Positions 1-6,951 of a stretch of 30,139 nt of DNA are shown in pieces (within the stretch, counting starts at the first letter, position 1; every line of letters starts with the position of its first letter). Made by a program: the position numbers and the translations under genes. Below the pieces are notes generated by a model that worked only from the letters and a program-made list of their open reading frames with translations, did not search any database and was not told the origin of the DNA. The stretch is taken from contig CAYNAW010000015.1 in assembly GCA_964395545.1 (NCBI GenBank), forward strand, positions 1-30,139, given 5' to 3'. Origin of the DNA: CAYGVX01 sp964395545. Its GTDB lineage: Archaea; Thermoproteota; Bathyarchaeia; Bathyarchaeales; SOJC01.

Positions 1-136
1 AAGACACAGCCACATACCCGCCCATAACCCTCCCTGCCTTAACGCTAAAGAAGGCGACAAAGTACGAATCGCTGAGTGTCGTCCCCTCAGTAAGACAGTC
101 TCCTTCGTAATAGTCGAGAAGCTGGAGGAGAAGTGA
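1..136 (+). CDS. rps17: 30S ribosomal protein S17 (uS17), 3' end only
   Basis: The window opens inside this gene. Reading from base 2 gives 44 codons ending at TGA 134-136, with the stretches HNPPCLNAKEGD and RIAECRPLSKTVSFVIVEKL, which are typical of the C-terminal half of archaeal S17 (OB-fold, primary 16S rRNA binder). The next gene (L14) starts one base after the stop, and its ribosome binding site (GGAGG near 124-128) lies inside this reading frame, so the two are translationally coupled. S17-L14 adjacency is the usual archaeal spc-operon order. The N-terminus lies outside the window. Confidence 0.9.
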   Translation, partial: RHSHIPAHNPPCLNAKEGDKVRIAECRPLSKTVSFVIVEKLEEK

Positions 137-137
137 T

Positions 138-578
138 TTGGCTGCTAAGGCAAAGGCACGGGGACTCTTCGCGAAAGCAATGAGTGGACAGAGACCCAAG
201 ATCTCGCGGGGCGTACAGGCTGGCACCATGCTGAACTGCGCAGACAACACCGGAGCTCGAGAACTCAGACTCGTGCAGGTAATGCGCTACCACGGACGCC
301 TTCGACGTGTTCCATCAGCCGGCGTCGGCGACCTCGTGACAGCATCGGTACGAAGGGGGACTCCTGACATGCGGAAGAAACTGTTTCAAGCGGTGATCGT
401 ACGACAGAGAATGCCCTTTCGTCGACCAGAGGGCATCTGGGTCCAATTTGAAGACAACGCGGCGGTTATAATGACGGCGGAAGGAGAGATGAAAGGCTCT
501 GAAATCAGAGGACCAGTCGCGCGAGAGGCTGCAGAAAGATGGCCTAGAATAGCGAGCGCCGCAAGTACGATAGTGTAG
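138..578 (+). CDS. rpl14: 50S ribosomal protein L14 (uL14)
   Basis: A 146-residue protein with the L14 core: GVQAGTMLNCADNTGARELR near residues 25-45, a basic central part, and FEDNAAVIM near 103-111. It sits at the 50S subunit interface next to L19e/L24e and helps form inter-subunit bridges. The start is TTG at 138, one base after the S17 stop, with GGAGG about nine bases upstream. An internal ATG at 180 would remove the basic N-terminal tail that archaeal L14 proteins usually carry, so the TTG is preferred. It is cotranscribed with S17 and L24. Confidence 0.95.
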   Translation: MAAKAKARGLFAKAMSGQRPKISRGVQAGTMLNCADNTGARELRLVQVMRYHGRLRRVPSAGVGDLVTASVRRGTPDMRKKLFQAVIVRQRMPFRRPEGIWVQFEDNAAVIMTAEGEMKGSEIRGPVAREAAERWPRIASAASTIV

Positions 579-588
579 GTGAAATGGC

Positions 589-1215
589 ATGCAGATCACG
601 AAGCCACGGACACAGCGTCGAAGAATGTTCCAGGCACCCGCTCATGCACGCTGTAGATATTTTTCAGCACCCCTGTCTCCTGAGCTGAAGAAGAAACACG
701 GAACGAACGCGGTTCCCGTGAGAAGAGGCGACACAGTTCGCATAATGCGGGGCGATCGCAAGGGTTTCGAGGGCAAAATCACACAAGTTGATCGTCAAGG
801 CTACAGGATATACGTTGACGGTGTCACACGGACAAAGGTAGACGGAACGAGCACACAAATACCTATACACCCCTCGAAGACAATGATAACCAACCTCGAC
901 ATGGACGACAAATGGCGCAGAAAAACGCTAGAACGCAAAGGCGTACGCGTGGAGAAAGAGGTCCCGCCTCCAGAAGAGGTTGTTGTCGAGGAAAGGATAG
1001 AGGAAGTGAGCGAGGTCGAGAAAATCAAGGAAAAGCCGAAGGCTAAAGCGACGGCGAAGAAGCCTCGACGGCGGAAGAGGAAAGACGAGCCTGAGCCTTC
1101 AGTGAAGGAAGAAGCCAAGAAGCCCAAAAAGACTAGGAAGTCAGAGAAGACAGAGACGAAACCCAGAAGAAAAAGAACGAAGAAAGCTGAGGCTGAGGAA
1201 AAGGGAGCTGAATAA
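589..1215 (+). CDS. rpl24: 50S ribosomal protein L24 (uL24) with long charged tail
   Basis: A 208-residue protein. Residues 1-120 are a standard archaeal L24: basic N-terminus, then the KOW motif VRRGDTVRIMRGDRKGFEGK near 44-63 and the conserved segment KMITNLDMDDKWR-like near 97-109. It is an assembly initiator binding domain I of 23S rRNA near the exit tunnel. From about residue 122 to the end there is a low-complexity Glu/Lys/Arg-rich extension of about 85 residues, longer than usual for the family (about 120 residues). GGTGA at 578-582 precedes ATG 589. The stop is two bases before the S4e start. Confidence 0.95.
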   Translation: MQITKPRTQRRRMFQAPAHARCRYFSAPLSPELKKKHGTNAVPVRRGDTVRIMRGDRKGFEGKITQVDRQGYRIYVDGVTRTKVDGTSTQIPIHPSKTMITNLDMDDKWRRKTLERKGVRVEKEVPPPEEVVVEERIEEVSEVEKIKEKPKAKATAKKPRRRKRKDEPEPSVKEEAKKPKKTRKSEKTETKPRRKRTKKAEAEEKGAE

Positions 1216-1217
1216 GC

Positions 1218-1976
1218 ATGGGTAAGAAAGGCGGAAGGAGACATCTAAAACGCAAACCAGCCCCGCGATTCTGGCCCGTCCACCGCAAGGAATACGCTTG
1301 GACGGTTAAGCCGAAACCTGGTCCCCACGCGTTGGAGCAAAGTCTCCCGTTGACGTTGGTTTTAAGGGACATCTTGGGCTTCGCAAAGACTCTGAAGGAG
1401 GCCAAGAACATTATCTCGCAAGGGAAAGTGTTCGTGGACGGGAAGGTAAGGCGAGAGGATGCGTTTCCCCTCGGGTTGATGGACATCATCGCCCTCCCTG
1501 ACGCTGATGCGGCTTACCGTATCTTGCCCCATGAGAAAGGTTTCATTCTCCACCCGATTGAGAAGGACGAGACCACGTTCAAGCTTAGCCGTGTAGAAAA
1601 CAAGACAACTTTGGACGAAGGGCACGTTCAAGTTAACCTTCACGACGGCACGAACAAGCTGATTCGAGTCTCAGACCCCAAGAACCCCAGCGAAGACGTT
1701 TACGAAACGCTCAACGTGCTCAAGCTGGTGATTCCAAGCGGTGAAATAGCTGAGCAGTTCAAGCTACAGAAGAATGCAACTGCACTGATTATAGGCGGAC
1801 AGAACCGAGGCGTACACGGAAAAATCGTTGACATCGAAGCAGTGGCTGGCAAGAAACGTCGCTCCCTGCTGGCCACGGTTGAAGATGCGGCCGGAAAACG
1901 TTTCCAGACAATCCTCGACTTCATCTTCGTGGTGGGCAAAGAAAGCCCAGTGGTATCATTGCCAGAGGTGAGGTAG
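1218..1976 (+). CDS. rps4e: 30S ribosomal protein S4e
   Basis: A 252-residue archaeal/eukaryotic-type S4e. It begins MGKKGGRRHLKRKPAPRFWP, the diagnostic family N-terminus, followed by an S4-like RNA-binding segment (SQGKVFVDGKVRREDAFPLG near 71-90), a central domain and a C-terminal KOW segment (IIGGQNRGVHGKI near 193-205). It binds 16S rRNA in the small subunit body. ATG 1218 follows the L24 stop by two bases, and its stop abuts the L5 start. Length and order are normal for archaea. Confidence 0.96.
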   Translation: MGKKGGRRHLKRKPAPRFWPVHRKEYAWTVKPKPGPHALEQSLPLTLVLRDILGFAKTLKEAKNIISQGKVFVDGKVRREDAFPLGLMDIIALPDADAAYRILPHEKGFILHPIEKDETTFKLSRVENKTTLDEGHVQVNLHDGTNKLIRVSDPKNPSEDVYETLNVLKLVIPSGEIAEQFKLQKNATALIIGGQNRGVHGKIVDIEAVAGKKRRSLLATVEDAAGKRFQTILDFIFVVGKESPVVSLPEVR

Positions 1977-2519
1977 TTGTCCGAGGAAGATGCCATCCGG
2001 AAAAGGTGGGAGGAAACTCCTATGCTGAAACCTCGGATAAGCAAAGTCACTGTCAACATAGCCGTGGGGAAATCTGGAGAGCCTCTAGAAAAAGCCGAGA
2101 AAATCCTCCACCAGCTGACAGGAGAGAAGCCCGTGAAGCGGCTGGCTAAGAAGACTGTGAGAGACTTTGGAATACGGAAGAGTGAGCCAATCGCCTGCAT
2201 CGTGACACTTAGGAAAGCGAAGGCAGTGGAATTCCTCAACCGAGTGTTACAAGCCGTGGACAACAAGATATCGAAGACCTGCTTCGACAAAAACGGCAAC
2301 TTCTCCTTCGGCATAAAGGAACACATCCAAATCCCCGGCACCAAGTACGTCCCCGACCTTGGGATCTTCGGGATGGACGTCGCAGTCTCATTAAGCCGTG
2401 CCGGTTACCGAGTCAAGGAACGACGACGAACAAAATCACCAGTCGGCAAGACCCACCTGCTAACACCTGAAGAGGCAGCGATATTCGTGAAAGACACTCT
2501 GGGAGTCGAGATCGCGTAA
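1977..2519 (+). CDS. rpl5: 50S ribosomal protein L5 (uL5)
   Basis: A 180-residue L5. Typical segments are RISKVTVNIAVGKSGEPLEKA near 19-39, KPVKRLAKKTVRDFGIRK-like near 50-68, and FSFGIKEHIQIPGTKY near 109-124. It binds 5S rRNA with L18 and touches the P-site tRNA in the central protuberance. The start is TTG at 1977, directly after the S4e stop (TAG 1974-1976), with GAGGTGAGG just upstream inside S4e. The gene is normal in length and context. Confidence 0.96.
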   Translation: MSEEDAIRKRWEETPMLKPRISKVTVNIAVGKSGEPLEKAEKILHQLTGEKPVKRLAKKTVRDFGIRKSEPIACIVTLRKAKAVEFLNRVLQAVDNKISKTCFDKNGNFSFGIKEHIQIPGTKYVPDLGIFGMDVAVSLSRAGYRVKERRRTKSPVGKTHLLTPEEAAIFVKDTLGVEIA

Positions 2520-2533
2520 AAGGGTGGATCATA

Positions 2534-2698
2534 ATGGGGAAAGAAAAAGCCAAGAAAGAAAGAAAATTCGGGAAAGGCAGCCGGCCATGCAAAAGATGCG
2601 GATCTTACGGACCAGTGATTCGACGTTACAATTTATATATATGCCGGCATTGTTTTAGGGAGATAGCCAAGGAATTAGGCTTCAAAAAATATGAGTGA
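2534..2698 (+). CDS. rps14: 30S ribosomal protein S14 (uS14), zinc-binding type
   Basis: A 54-residue protein from ATG 2534 to TGA 2696-2698. It carries the zinc-ribbon pair C19-x2-C22 and C37-x2-C40 in RPCKRCGSYG and YICRHCFREIA, and ends LGFKKYE, which are the hallmarks of short archaeal S14. It binds the 3' major domain of 16S rRNA in the head of the small subunit. GGTGGATC lies just before the ATG. It sits between L5 and S8, its standard place. Confidence 0.96.
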   Translation: MGKEKAKKERKFGKGSRPCKRCGSYGPVIRRYNLYICRHCFREIAKELGFKKYE

Positions 2699-2710
2699 GG
2701 AAGAGGAACC

Positions 2711-3097
2711 GTGGCTGACACCATCGCGAACGGTATGACTACACTGATGAACAACGAGATGCGCCTTAAGCGCGAGTGTGTGGTTAGCCCCGCCTCTAAG
2801 CTGCTCGGCAGGGTGTTCAGAGTCCTGCAGCTGAACGGTTACATCGGGGAATTCGAATTCATAGACGACGGACGAGCAGGCAAGTTCAAGGTTCAACTTC
2901 TGGGCAGGATAAACGAGTGCGGCGCGGTCAGACCGCGTTTCCCCGTTGGTGCACACGAGTTCGAGCGATGGGAAAGAAGCTTTCTCCCCTCTAGGGACAT
3001 CGGTCTCCTCGTAGTCTCCACACCAAGGGGCGTGACATCCCACAAAGTGGCGAAAGAGGAGAAGATAGGAGGACGTCTACTAGCCTTCGTCTACTAG
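2711..3097 (+). CDS. rps8: 30S ribosomal protein S8 (uS8)
   Basis: A 128-residue S8, close to the usual archaeal length of about 130. It shows the N-terminal domain (DTIANGMTTLMNNE near 3-16), the central strand segment GYIGEFEFIDDGRAGKF near 43-59, and the C-terminal signature DIGLLVVSTPRGVTSHKVAK near 95-114. It binds the central domain of 16S rRNA. The start is GTG 2711, 12 bases after the S14 stop, with GAGGAA upstream. L6 follows after 17 bases. Confidence 0.96.
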   Translation: MADTIANGMTTLMNNEMRLKRECVVSPASKLLGRVFRVLQLNGYIGEFEFIDDGRAGKFKVQLLGRINECGAVRPRFPVGAHEFERWERSFLPSRDIGLLVVSTPRGVTSHKVAKEEKIGGRLLAFVY

Positions 3098-3114
3098 CAA
3101 GAGAGGGAGAGAAG

Positions 3115-3663
3115 ATGCGGACACTGACTGTCGAGAAAAGCATTCCAATCCCCGAGGGGATTAACGTCAAGGTAGAAGGCAGGACAGTGACCGTGTCCGG
3201 CGAGAAGGGAACATTGACAAAAGACTTCTCGCATGCTTCTGTCCACATTCAAATGGAAGAGAACGCCGTGAAGGTGCGGGCAGACTGGCCTCGCAAGAAG
3301 GAAGCTGCGACCGTCGCCACCATCGGCTCCCACGTCCAAAACATGATGAAGGGCGTGACAAAAGGTTTTACCTATAAGCTCAAAATCGTGTTTTCCCACT
3401 TTCCCATATCGGTCAAGGCAGAGGGCCGTAAGGTTCTGATCGAAAACTTCACGGGCGAGCGAAGCCCACGCATTGCCAAGATAACCGGAAACGCTGAAGT
3501 CTCAGCAACTCAGGAAGAAGTCTTAGTAACAGGAATCGACTTGGAAGATGTGAGCCAGACCGCAGCCAACATCGAACAGGCAACGAAGGTAAAGGTGAAG
3601 GATCCCCGGGTCTTCCTCGACGGTATCTACGTGTACGAGCGTCTAGAAGGGATAGCACGATGA
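3115..3663 (+). CDS. rpl6: 50S ribosomal protein L6 (uL6)
   Basis: A 182-residue L6 made of two duplicated domains. The first half contains IPEGINVKVEGRTVTVSGEK near 12-31, and the second contains ISVKAEGRKVLIENFTGER near 98-116, followed by DLEDVSQTAANIEQATKVK near 142-160. It supports the sarcin-ricin loop region near the factor-binding site. The start is ATG 3115 after the purine-rich GAGAGGGAGAGAAG. Its stop overlaps the L32e start by four bases (ATGA), indicating coupling. Confidence 0.96.
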   Translation: MRTLTVEKSIPIPEGINVKVEGRTVTVSGEKGTLTKDFSHASVHIQMEENAVKVRADWPRKKEAATVATIGSHVQNMMKGVTKGFTYKLKIVFSHFPISVKAEGRKVLIENFTGERSPRIAKITGNAEVSATQEEVLVTGIDLEDVSQTAANIEQATKVKVKDPRVFLDGIYVYERLEGIAR

Positions 3664-4220
3664 CAGAAGACACCGCGTCGAAGAAGCCCTCAGGCGAAGA
3701 CGCCGTCAAACTGCGGGAGGCTGTGAAGTCGAGAAAGCCAAAGTTTCGAACACATGAAAGCTGGCGCTACAAACGCGTTAAAGAAAGCTGGAGAAAGCCC
3801 CGTGGGTTAGACAACAGAATGCGACTCCAAAAGAAGGGCTGGCCGAAATCAGTTAACACAGGCTACGGCGGGCCAAGAATCGCCCGAGGTCTCCACCCGT
3901 CTGGCTATGAAGAAGTGATAGTGCACAACTCCGACGAGACCGTGAATGTCGACCCCGAGAAGCAGGCAATACGTATAGCCCACAGCGTTGGGACAAGGAA
4001 ACGTATCCAGATCACTTCTCTAGCTAAGGAGAGAAGAATTCACGTCTTAAACCCGCTGGTTCGAAAGGTTGAAGAAGAAAGGGTCTCGGAAGAAGAAACA
4101 GCGGAAGAGGAAGTCGCTGAAGAGTCAACTTTTGAACCGGAGAAACTCGAGGAGAAGACGAAGCCCAAGCGGACAGGACGAAGGAAACGCAGAAAGGAAG
4201 TGAAGGAAGACGAGTCTTAG
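3660..4220 (+). CDS. rpl32e: 50S ribosomal protein L32e
   Basis: A 186-residue L32e. The core at roughly 28-135 has FRTHESWRYKRVKESWRKPR, NRMRLQKKGWPKSVNTGYGG and RGLHPSGYEEVIVHNSDE, typical of the archaeal/eukaryotic family. Both ends carry low-complexity extensions: an acidic/basic N-terminus of about 25 residues and a Glu/Lys-rich C-terminus of about 50. ATG 3660 overlaps the L6 stop by four bases. Its 3' end (stop TAG 4218-4220) overlaps the probable true start of L19e. Confidence 0.95.
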   Translation: MTEDTASKKPSGEDAVKLREAVKSRKPKFRTHESWRYKRVKESWRKPRGLDNRMRLQKKGWPKSVNTGYGGPRIARGLHPSGYEEVIVHNSDETVNVDPEKQAIRIAHSVGTRKRIQITSLAKERRIHVLNPLVRKVEEERVSEEETAEEEVAEESTFEPEKLEEKTKPKRTGRRKRRKEVKEDES

Positions 4221-4653
4221 GAGTCAACGACGCCTCGCCGCCGAGATTCTCAAAGTGGGGAGAAACAGAGTCTGGATCGACCCCGAAAGAATTGACGAGG
4301 TTGAAACAGCCATTACGAGAGAGGAGATTAAGAAGCTCATCCACGAAAAAACCATCAAACCTCTGCCTCAACAAAGTATCAGCCGCTCGCGAGCCCGCCT
4401 TCTCCACGAGAAGAAAAAGAAGGGACGAAGAAGAGGGCCCGGCAAACGAAGCAAGCCCAGAATATCAGAGAAACAGATTTGGATCAGAAAAATCAGAGCG
4501 CAGCGAAAGAGACTCCGCGAGTTGAAGGAGAAGCGCATCATAACCGAAGGCACCTACCGAAAGTTCTACAGGACGGCGAAGAGCGGCGTCTTCAAATCCA
4601 GCGCTGAACTCGAACGCCGCATAAAATCCCAAGGACTCTGGAGGACTCGCTGA
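4210..4653 (+). CDS. rpl19e: 50S ribosomal protein L19e with apparent non-canonical (ACG) start
   Basis: L19e proteins start with a conserved helix followed by GKNRVWIDPER. Here that helix, LRSQRRLAAEILKVGRNR, is encoded at 4216-4269, but the first canonical start in frame is GTG 4255, which would delete it. The frame is open upstream to TGA 4201-4203 and contains no ATG, GTG or TTG before 4255. Alignment in my memory with family N-termini (M-x-L-x-x-Q-R-R-L-A-A) puts the initiator at ACG 4210. From there the protein has 147 residues, the normal length. GAAGGAAG lies immediately before. Either ACG is used, or one base is miscalled (ATG to ACG). The rest is a clear L19e, a 23S rRNA binder forming inter-subunit bridges. 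Its stop overlaps the L18 ATG by one base. Confidence 0.85.
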   Translation, partial: TSLRSQRRLAAEILKVGRNRVWIDPERIDEVETAITREEIKKLIHEKTIKPLPQQSISRSRARLLHEKKKKGRRRGPGKRSKPRISEKQIWIRKIRAQRKRLRELKEKRIITEGTYRKFYRTAKSGVFKSSAELERRIKSQGLWRTR

Positions 4654-5288
4654 TGGCGAAAGGACCATCCTACCGCGTGGCGTTCAGGCGTCGTAGGGAG
4701 GGCAAGACTGACTACAAAGCGAGAAAGGCGCTAGTGATTTCGAGGATACCACGTGTCGTCACGAGGGGTTCACTGAAACACTTCAACGTCCAAATCGTGG
4801 AGGCTACTCCTACAGGGGACAAAGTCATAGCATCAGCAAACTCACAGGAGCTCCGGAACTATGGCTGGCAAACCGCATGTGGAAACCTGCCCGCAGCATA
4901 CCTAACCGGTCTACTGTGCGGTGTAAGAGCCGTTGCCAAGGACGTGAAAAAAGCCGTCGCCGACATCGGGCTCCATCAGCCGACTAAGGGCGCTAGAATC
5001 TTCGCGTCACTGAAAGGCATTATAGATGCAGGCGTGGAAGTCCCTCACAACGTCGAGAAGCTGCCTGACGAAAAGAGGCTGAGAGGACAACACATAGCTG
5101 CCTACGCCAAGCACCTCGCCTCGTCCAACGTCCAATCCTACGAGGAAACCTTCTCGAGGTATTTGCAGAACTCAGTTTCCCCAGAAAAGGTCCCGGAGCA
5201 GTTTGAGGCTGCAAGAGACAAAATCAGCGCCGTCCTCAAAAAGAGCAAACCTCAGAAGAAGACAAAGAGGAAGGTTGAGAACCCATGA
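4653..5288 (+). CDS. rpl18: 50S ribosomal protein L18 (uL18)
   Basis: A 211-residue archaeal L18 (eukaryotic L5 type) beginning MAKGPSYRVAFRRRREGKTD, with LTGLLCGVRAVAKDV near 89-103, IGLHQPTKGARIFASLKG near 108-125, and the C-terminal block RGQHIAAYAKHL near 147-158. It binds 5S rRNA together with L5 in the central protuberance. ATG 4653 overlaps the L19e stop (TGATG). The 3' end overlaps the S5 start by four bases. Confidence 0.96.
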   Translation: MAKGPSYRVAFRRRREGKTDYKARKALVISRIPRVVTRGSLKHFNVQIVEATPTGDKVIASANSQELRNYGWQTACGNLPAAYLTGLLCGVRAVAKDVKKAVADIGLHQPTKGARIFASLKGIIDAGVEVPHNVEKLPDEKRLRGQHIAAYAKHLASSNVQSYEETFSRYLQNSVSPEKVPEQFEAARDKISAVLKKSKPQKKTKRKVENP

Positions 5289-5944
5289 GCAGAAGAAGAA
5301 GGGACCGCTCACGTAGACCCCGAAGAGAACCGACTGAAGCGTGGATCCCCAAAACATCCCTCGGCAAGATGATACAAGAGGGCCGAGTCACTTCCATGGA
5401 AGAAATCTTCATCGAAGGAATGAAGATACGAGAACCCGAAATCGTAGACCTTCTGCTCCCCGACGTGCAAGAAGAAGTCATCTACGTGACCCTGGTGCAG
5501 AAACAAACCGACGCGGGCGAGAAGTCCCAATTCAAAGCGATAGTCGCCGTCGGCAACCGCGATGGCTACATAGGGCTGGGTAGCGGCAAAGCAAAGCAGG
5601 TACGTAACGCCATCGAAAAGGCAGCCGCGAACGCGCGGCTCAACATCAGCTTTGTCCGCAGAGGCTGCGGCAGCTGGGAATGCGGATGCGAAAAGACGCA
5701 CTCGATATTGTTCCAAACCACAGGTAAATGCGGAGCCGTCGAAATCATACTCATCCCCGGTCCAAGAGGCTTGGGACTTGTTGCCGGCGAGACAGCCAAA
5801 GTGATCCTTGGACTGGCAGGCATACACGACTGTTGGACAAGAAGTTTCGGCTCGACGAGGACAATCCCCTCCATCTCCTACGCAGTCTTCAGTGCCCTCA
5901 AGAAAACCTACAGCCTCGTCACGCCTGAGGACTGGGTGAGGTAG
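5285..5944 (+). CDS. rps5: 30S ribosomal protein S5 (uS5)
   Basis: A 219-residue archaeal S5. The N-terminal double-stranded RNA-binding domain contains SQFKAIVAVGNRDGYIGLGS near 80-99. The archaeal-type cysteine cluster RRGCGSWECGCEKTHS lies near 124-139, and the C-terminal domain has PGPRGLGLVAGETAKVILGL near 159-178. It contributes to decoding fidelity. ATG 5285 overlaps the L18 stop (ATGA). Its stop TAG 5942-5944 directly abuts the L30 start. Confidence 0.96.
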   Translation: MSRRRRDRSRRPRREPTEAWIPKTSLGKMIQEGRVTSMEEIFIEGMKIREPEIVDLLLPDVQEEVIYVTLVQKQTDAGEKSQFKAIVAVGNRDGYIGLGSGKAKQVRNAIEKAAANARLNISFVRRGCGSWECGCEKTHSILFQTTGKCGAVEIILIPGPRGLGLVAGETAKVILGLAGIHDCWTRSFGSTRTIPSISYAVFSALKKTYSLVTPEDWVR

Positions 5945-6424
5945 ATGGCTGAGAAGAGCAAATGTTTAGCAGTAGTCCGTGTTAGAGGCCTTGGTGAAGC
6001 GTCACCCGACGTGAAAAAGACGCTTGAAATCCTCCACCTGACTAGAAACTGCCACATCGTTCTCATAGATGACCGCCCAAGCTTTCTAGGCATGCTGAAA
6101 AGCGTTCGAAGCTTCGTTACGTGGGGCGAAGCAACGAAGGAAACGATACTCTCACTGCTCAAGAAACGGGGAAGACTAGTTGGCAACAAGAACATACGCG
6201 ATGAATATGCCCAACAAATCGGCTACAAAGGCTTGGAAGAACTGGCTGAGGCTATACACAGTCTGAAAGCCGAGTTCCAACGTCTGCCAGGCGTCAAGCC
6301 GGTCTTTCGCGCTCACCCCCCGAAGAAAGGATACAAGGGAAAAGTGAAGAAGAGCTTCAAGGGTGGAGGAGTCACTGGCTACCGCGGTGAGGAAATCAAT
6401 AAGCTGATAAGCAACATGATCTGA
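5945..6424 (+). CDS. rpl30: 50S ribosomal protein L30 (uL30)
   Basis: A 159-residue archaeal L30, in the longer L7-like form. It begins MAEKSKCLAVVRVRGLGEAS, has the L30 fold with TLEILHLTRNCHIVLIDDR near 27-45, and ends with the RLPGVKPVFRAHPPKKGYKG segment near 113-132. It is a large-subunit protein contacting 23S rRNA domain II and 5S rRNA. It starts directly after the S5 stop. A 58-base gap follows with a possible internal promoter before L15. Confidence 0.95.
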   Translation: MAEKSKCLAVVRVRGLGEASPDVKKTLEILHLTRNCHIVLIDDRPSFLGMLKSVRSFVTWGEATKETILSLLKKRGRLVGNKNIRDEYAQQIGYKGLEELAEAIHSLKAEFQRLPGVKPVFRAHPPKKGYKGKVKKSFKGGGVTGYRGEEINKLISNMI

Positions 6425-6482
6425 CGCGGGAAAAGGATTTTATTGAAGGTTAGCTATCTACCATGAAAATGCGTGGTTAAGG
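6425..6482 (+). promoter_or_regulatory. possible internal promoter and 5-codon mini-ORF before L15
   Basis: This is the only sizeable gap in the ribosomal run. A purine-rich stretch (GGGAAAAGG) followed by ATTTTATT near 6437-6444 resembles a BRE/TATA pair. A start about 26 bases downstream would fall near 6465. A five-codon frame, ATG 6463 to TAA 6478-6480 (MKMRG), ends two bases before the L15 ATG. The promoter is plausible from sequence only. The mini-ORF may be chance. Confidence 0.35.
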
Positions 6483-6935
6483 ATGCCTCACAAGCTACGG
6501 AGAACCCGCAAGAAGCGGGGTACACGAACAGTCGGCTGGGGTAGAGTGAGTCAGCACCGCAAGTCTGGCCAAAGAGGCGAAACGAAGTCGGGGCGCCACA
6601 AACACTTATGGTCATATGTACTCAGGTATGACCCCGACTACTTCAGCAAGAAAGGGTTCTACCCGCCGACCCGCAAAGTAGTCAAGGCAATAAACATCGG
6701 ACAACTAGAAGGACTAGCACGGAAGCTTTCATCCGAAAAGAGCTTGGAGGAAAAAGAGGGACTCGTTCATTTGGACTTGGCAGGAATGGGCTACGGCAAA
6801 CTCTTAGGCATGGGTAACCTGACCAAGCCCTTTTCAATAAAAATAGCGTCATACTCAGAATCAGCCGCCAAAAAAGTCGAAGACGCAGGCGGCAAACTAC
6901 TCACAGAAACGTCAGACCAGACGATAGAGTCTTAA
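6483..6935 (+). CDS. rpl15: 50S ribosomal protein L15 (uL15)
   Basis: A 150-residue archaeal L15. It has the basic glycine/arginine N-terminus MPHKLRRTRKKRGTRTVGWG and GQRGETKSGRHKHLWSYVLR near 29-48, then the C-terminal globular domain with HLDLAGMGYGKLLGMGN near 98-114. It binds 23S rRNA late in assembly. ATG 6483 is preceded by TTAAGG. SecY follows after 16 bases, the normal L15-secY order across prokaryotes. Confidence 0.96.
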   Translation: MPHKLRRTRKKRGTRTVGWGRVSQHRKSGQRGETKSGRHKHLWSYVLRYDPDYFSKKGFYPPTRKVVKAINIGQLEGLARKLSSEKSLEEKEGLVHLDLAGMGYGKLLGMGNLTKPFSIKIASYSESAAKKVEDAGGKLLTETSDQTIES

Positions 6936-6951
6936 AGGAAGGAAAAAAAGA

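Noticed and set aside
801..1244. A 147-codon minus-strand frame opposite L24
   Set aside because: A shadow of the Lys/Glu-rich L24 tail, giving Ser/Phe-rich low complexity with no start signals.
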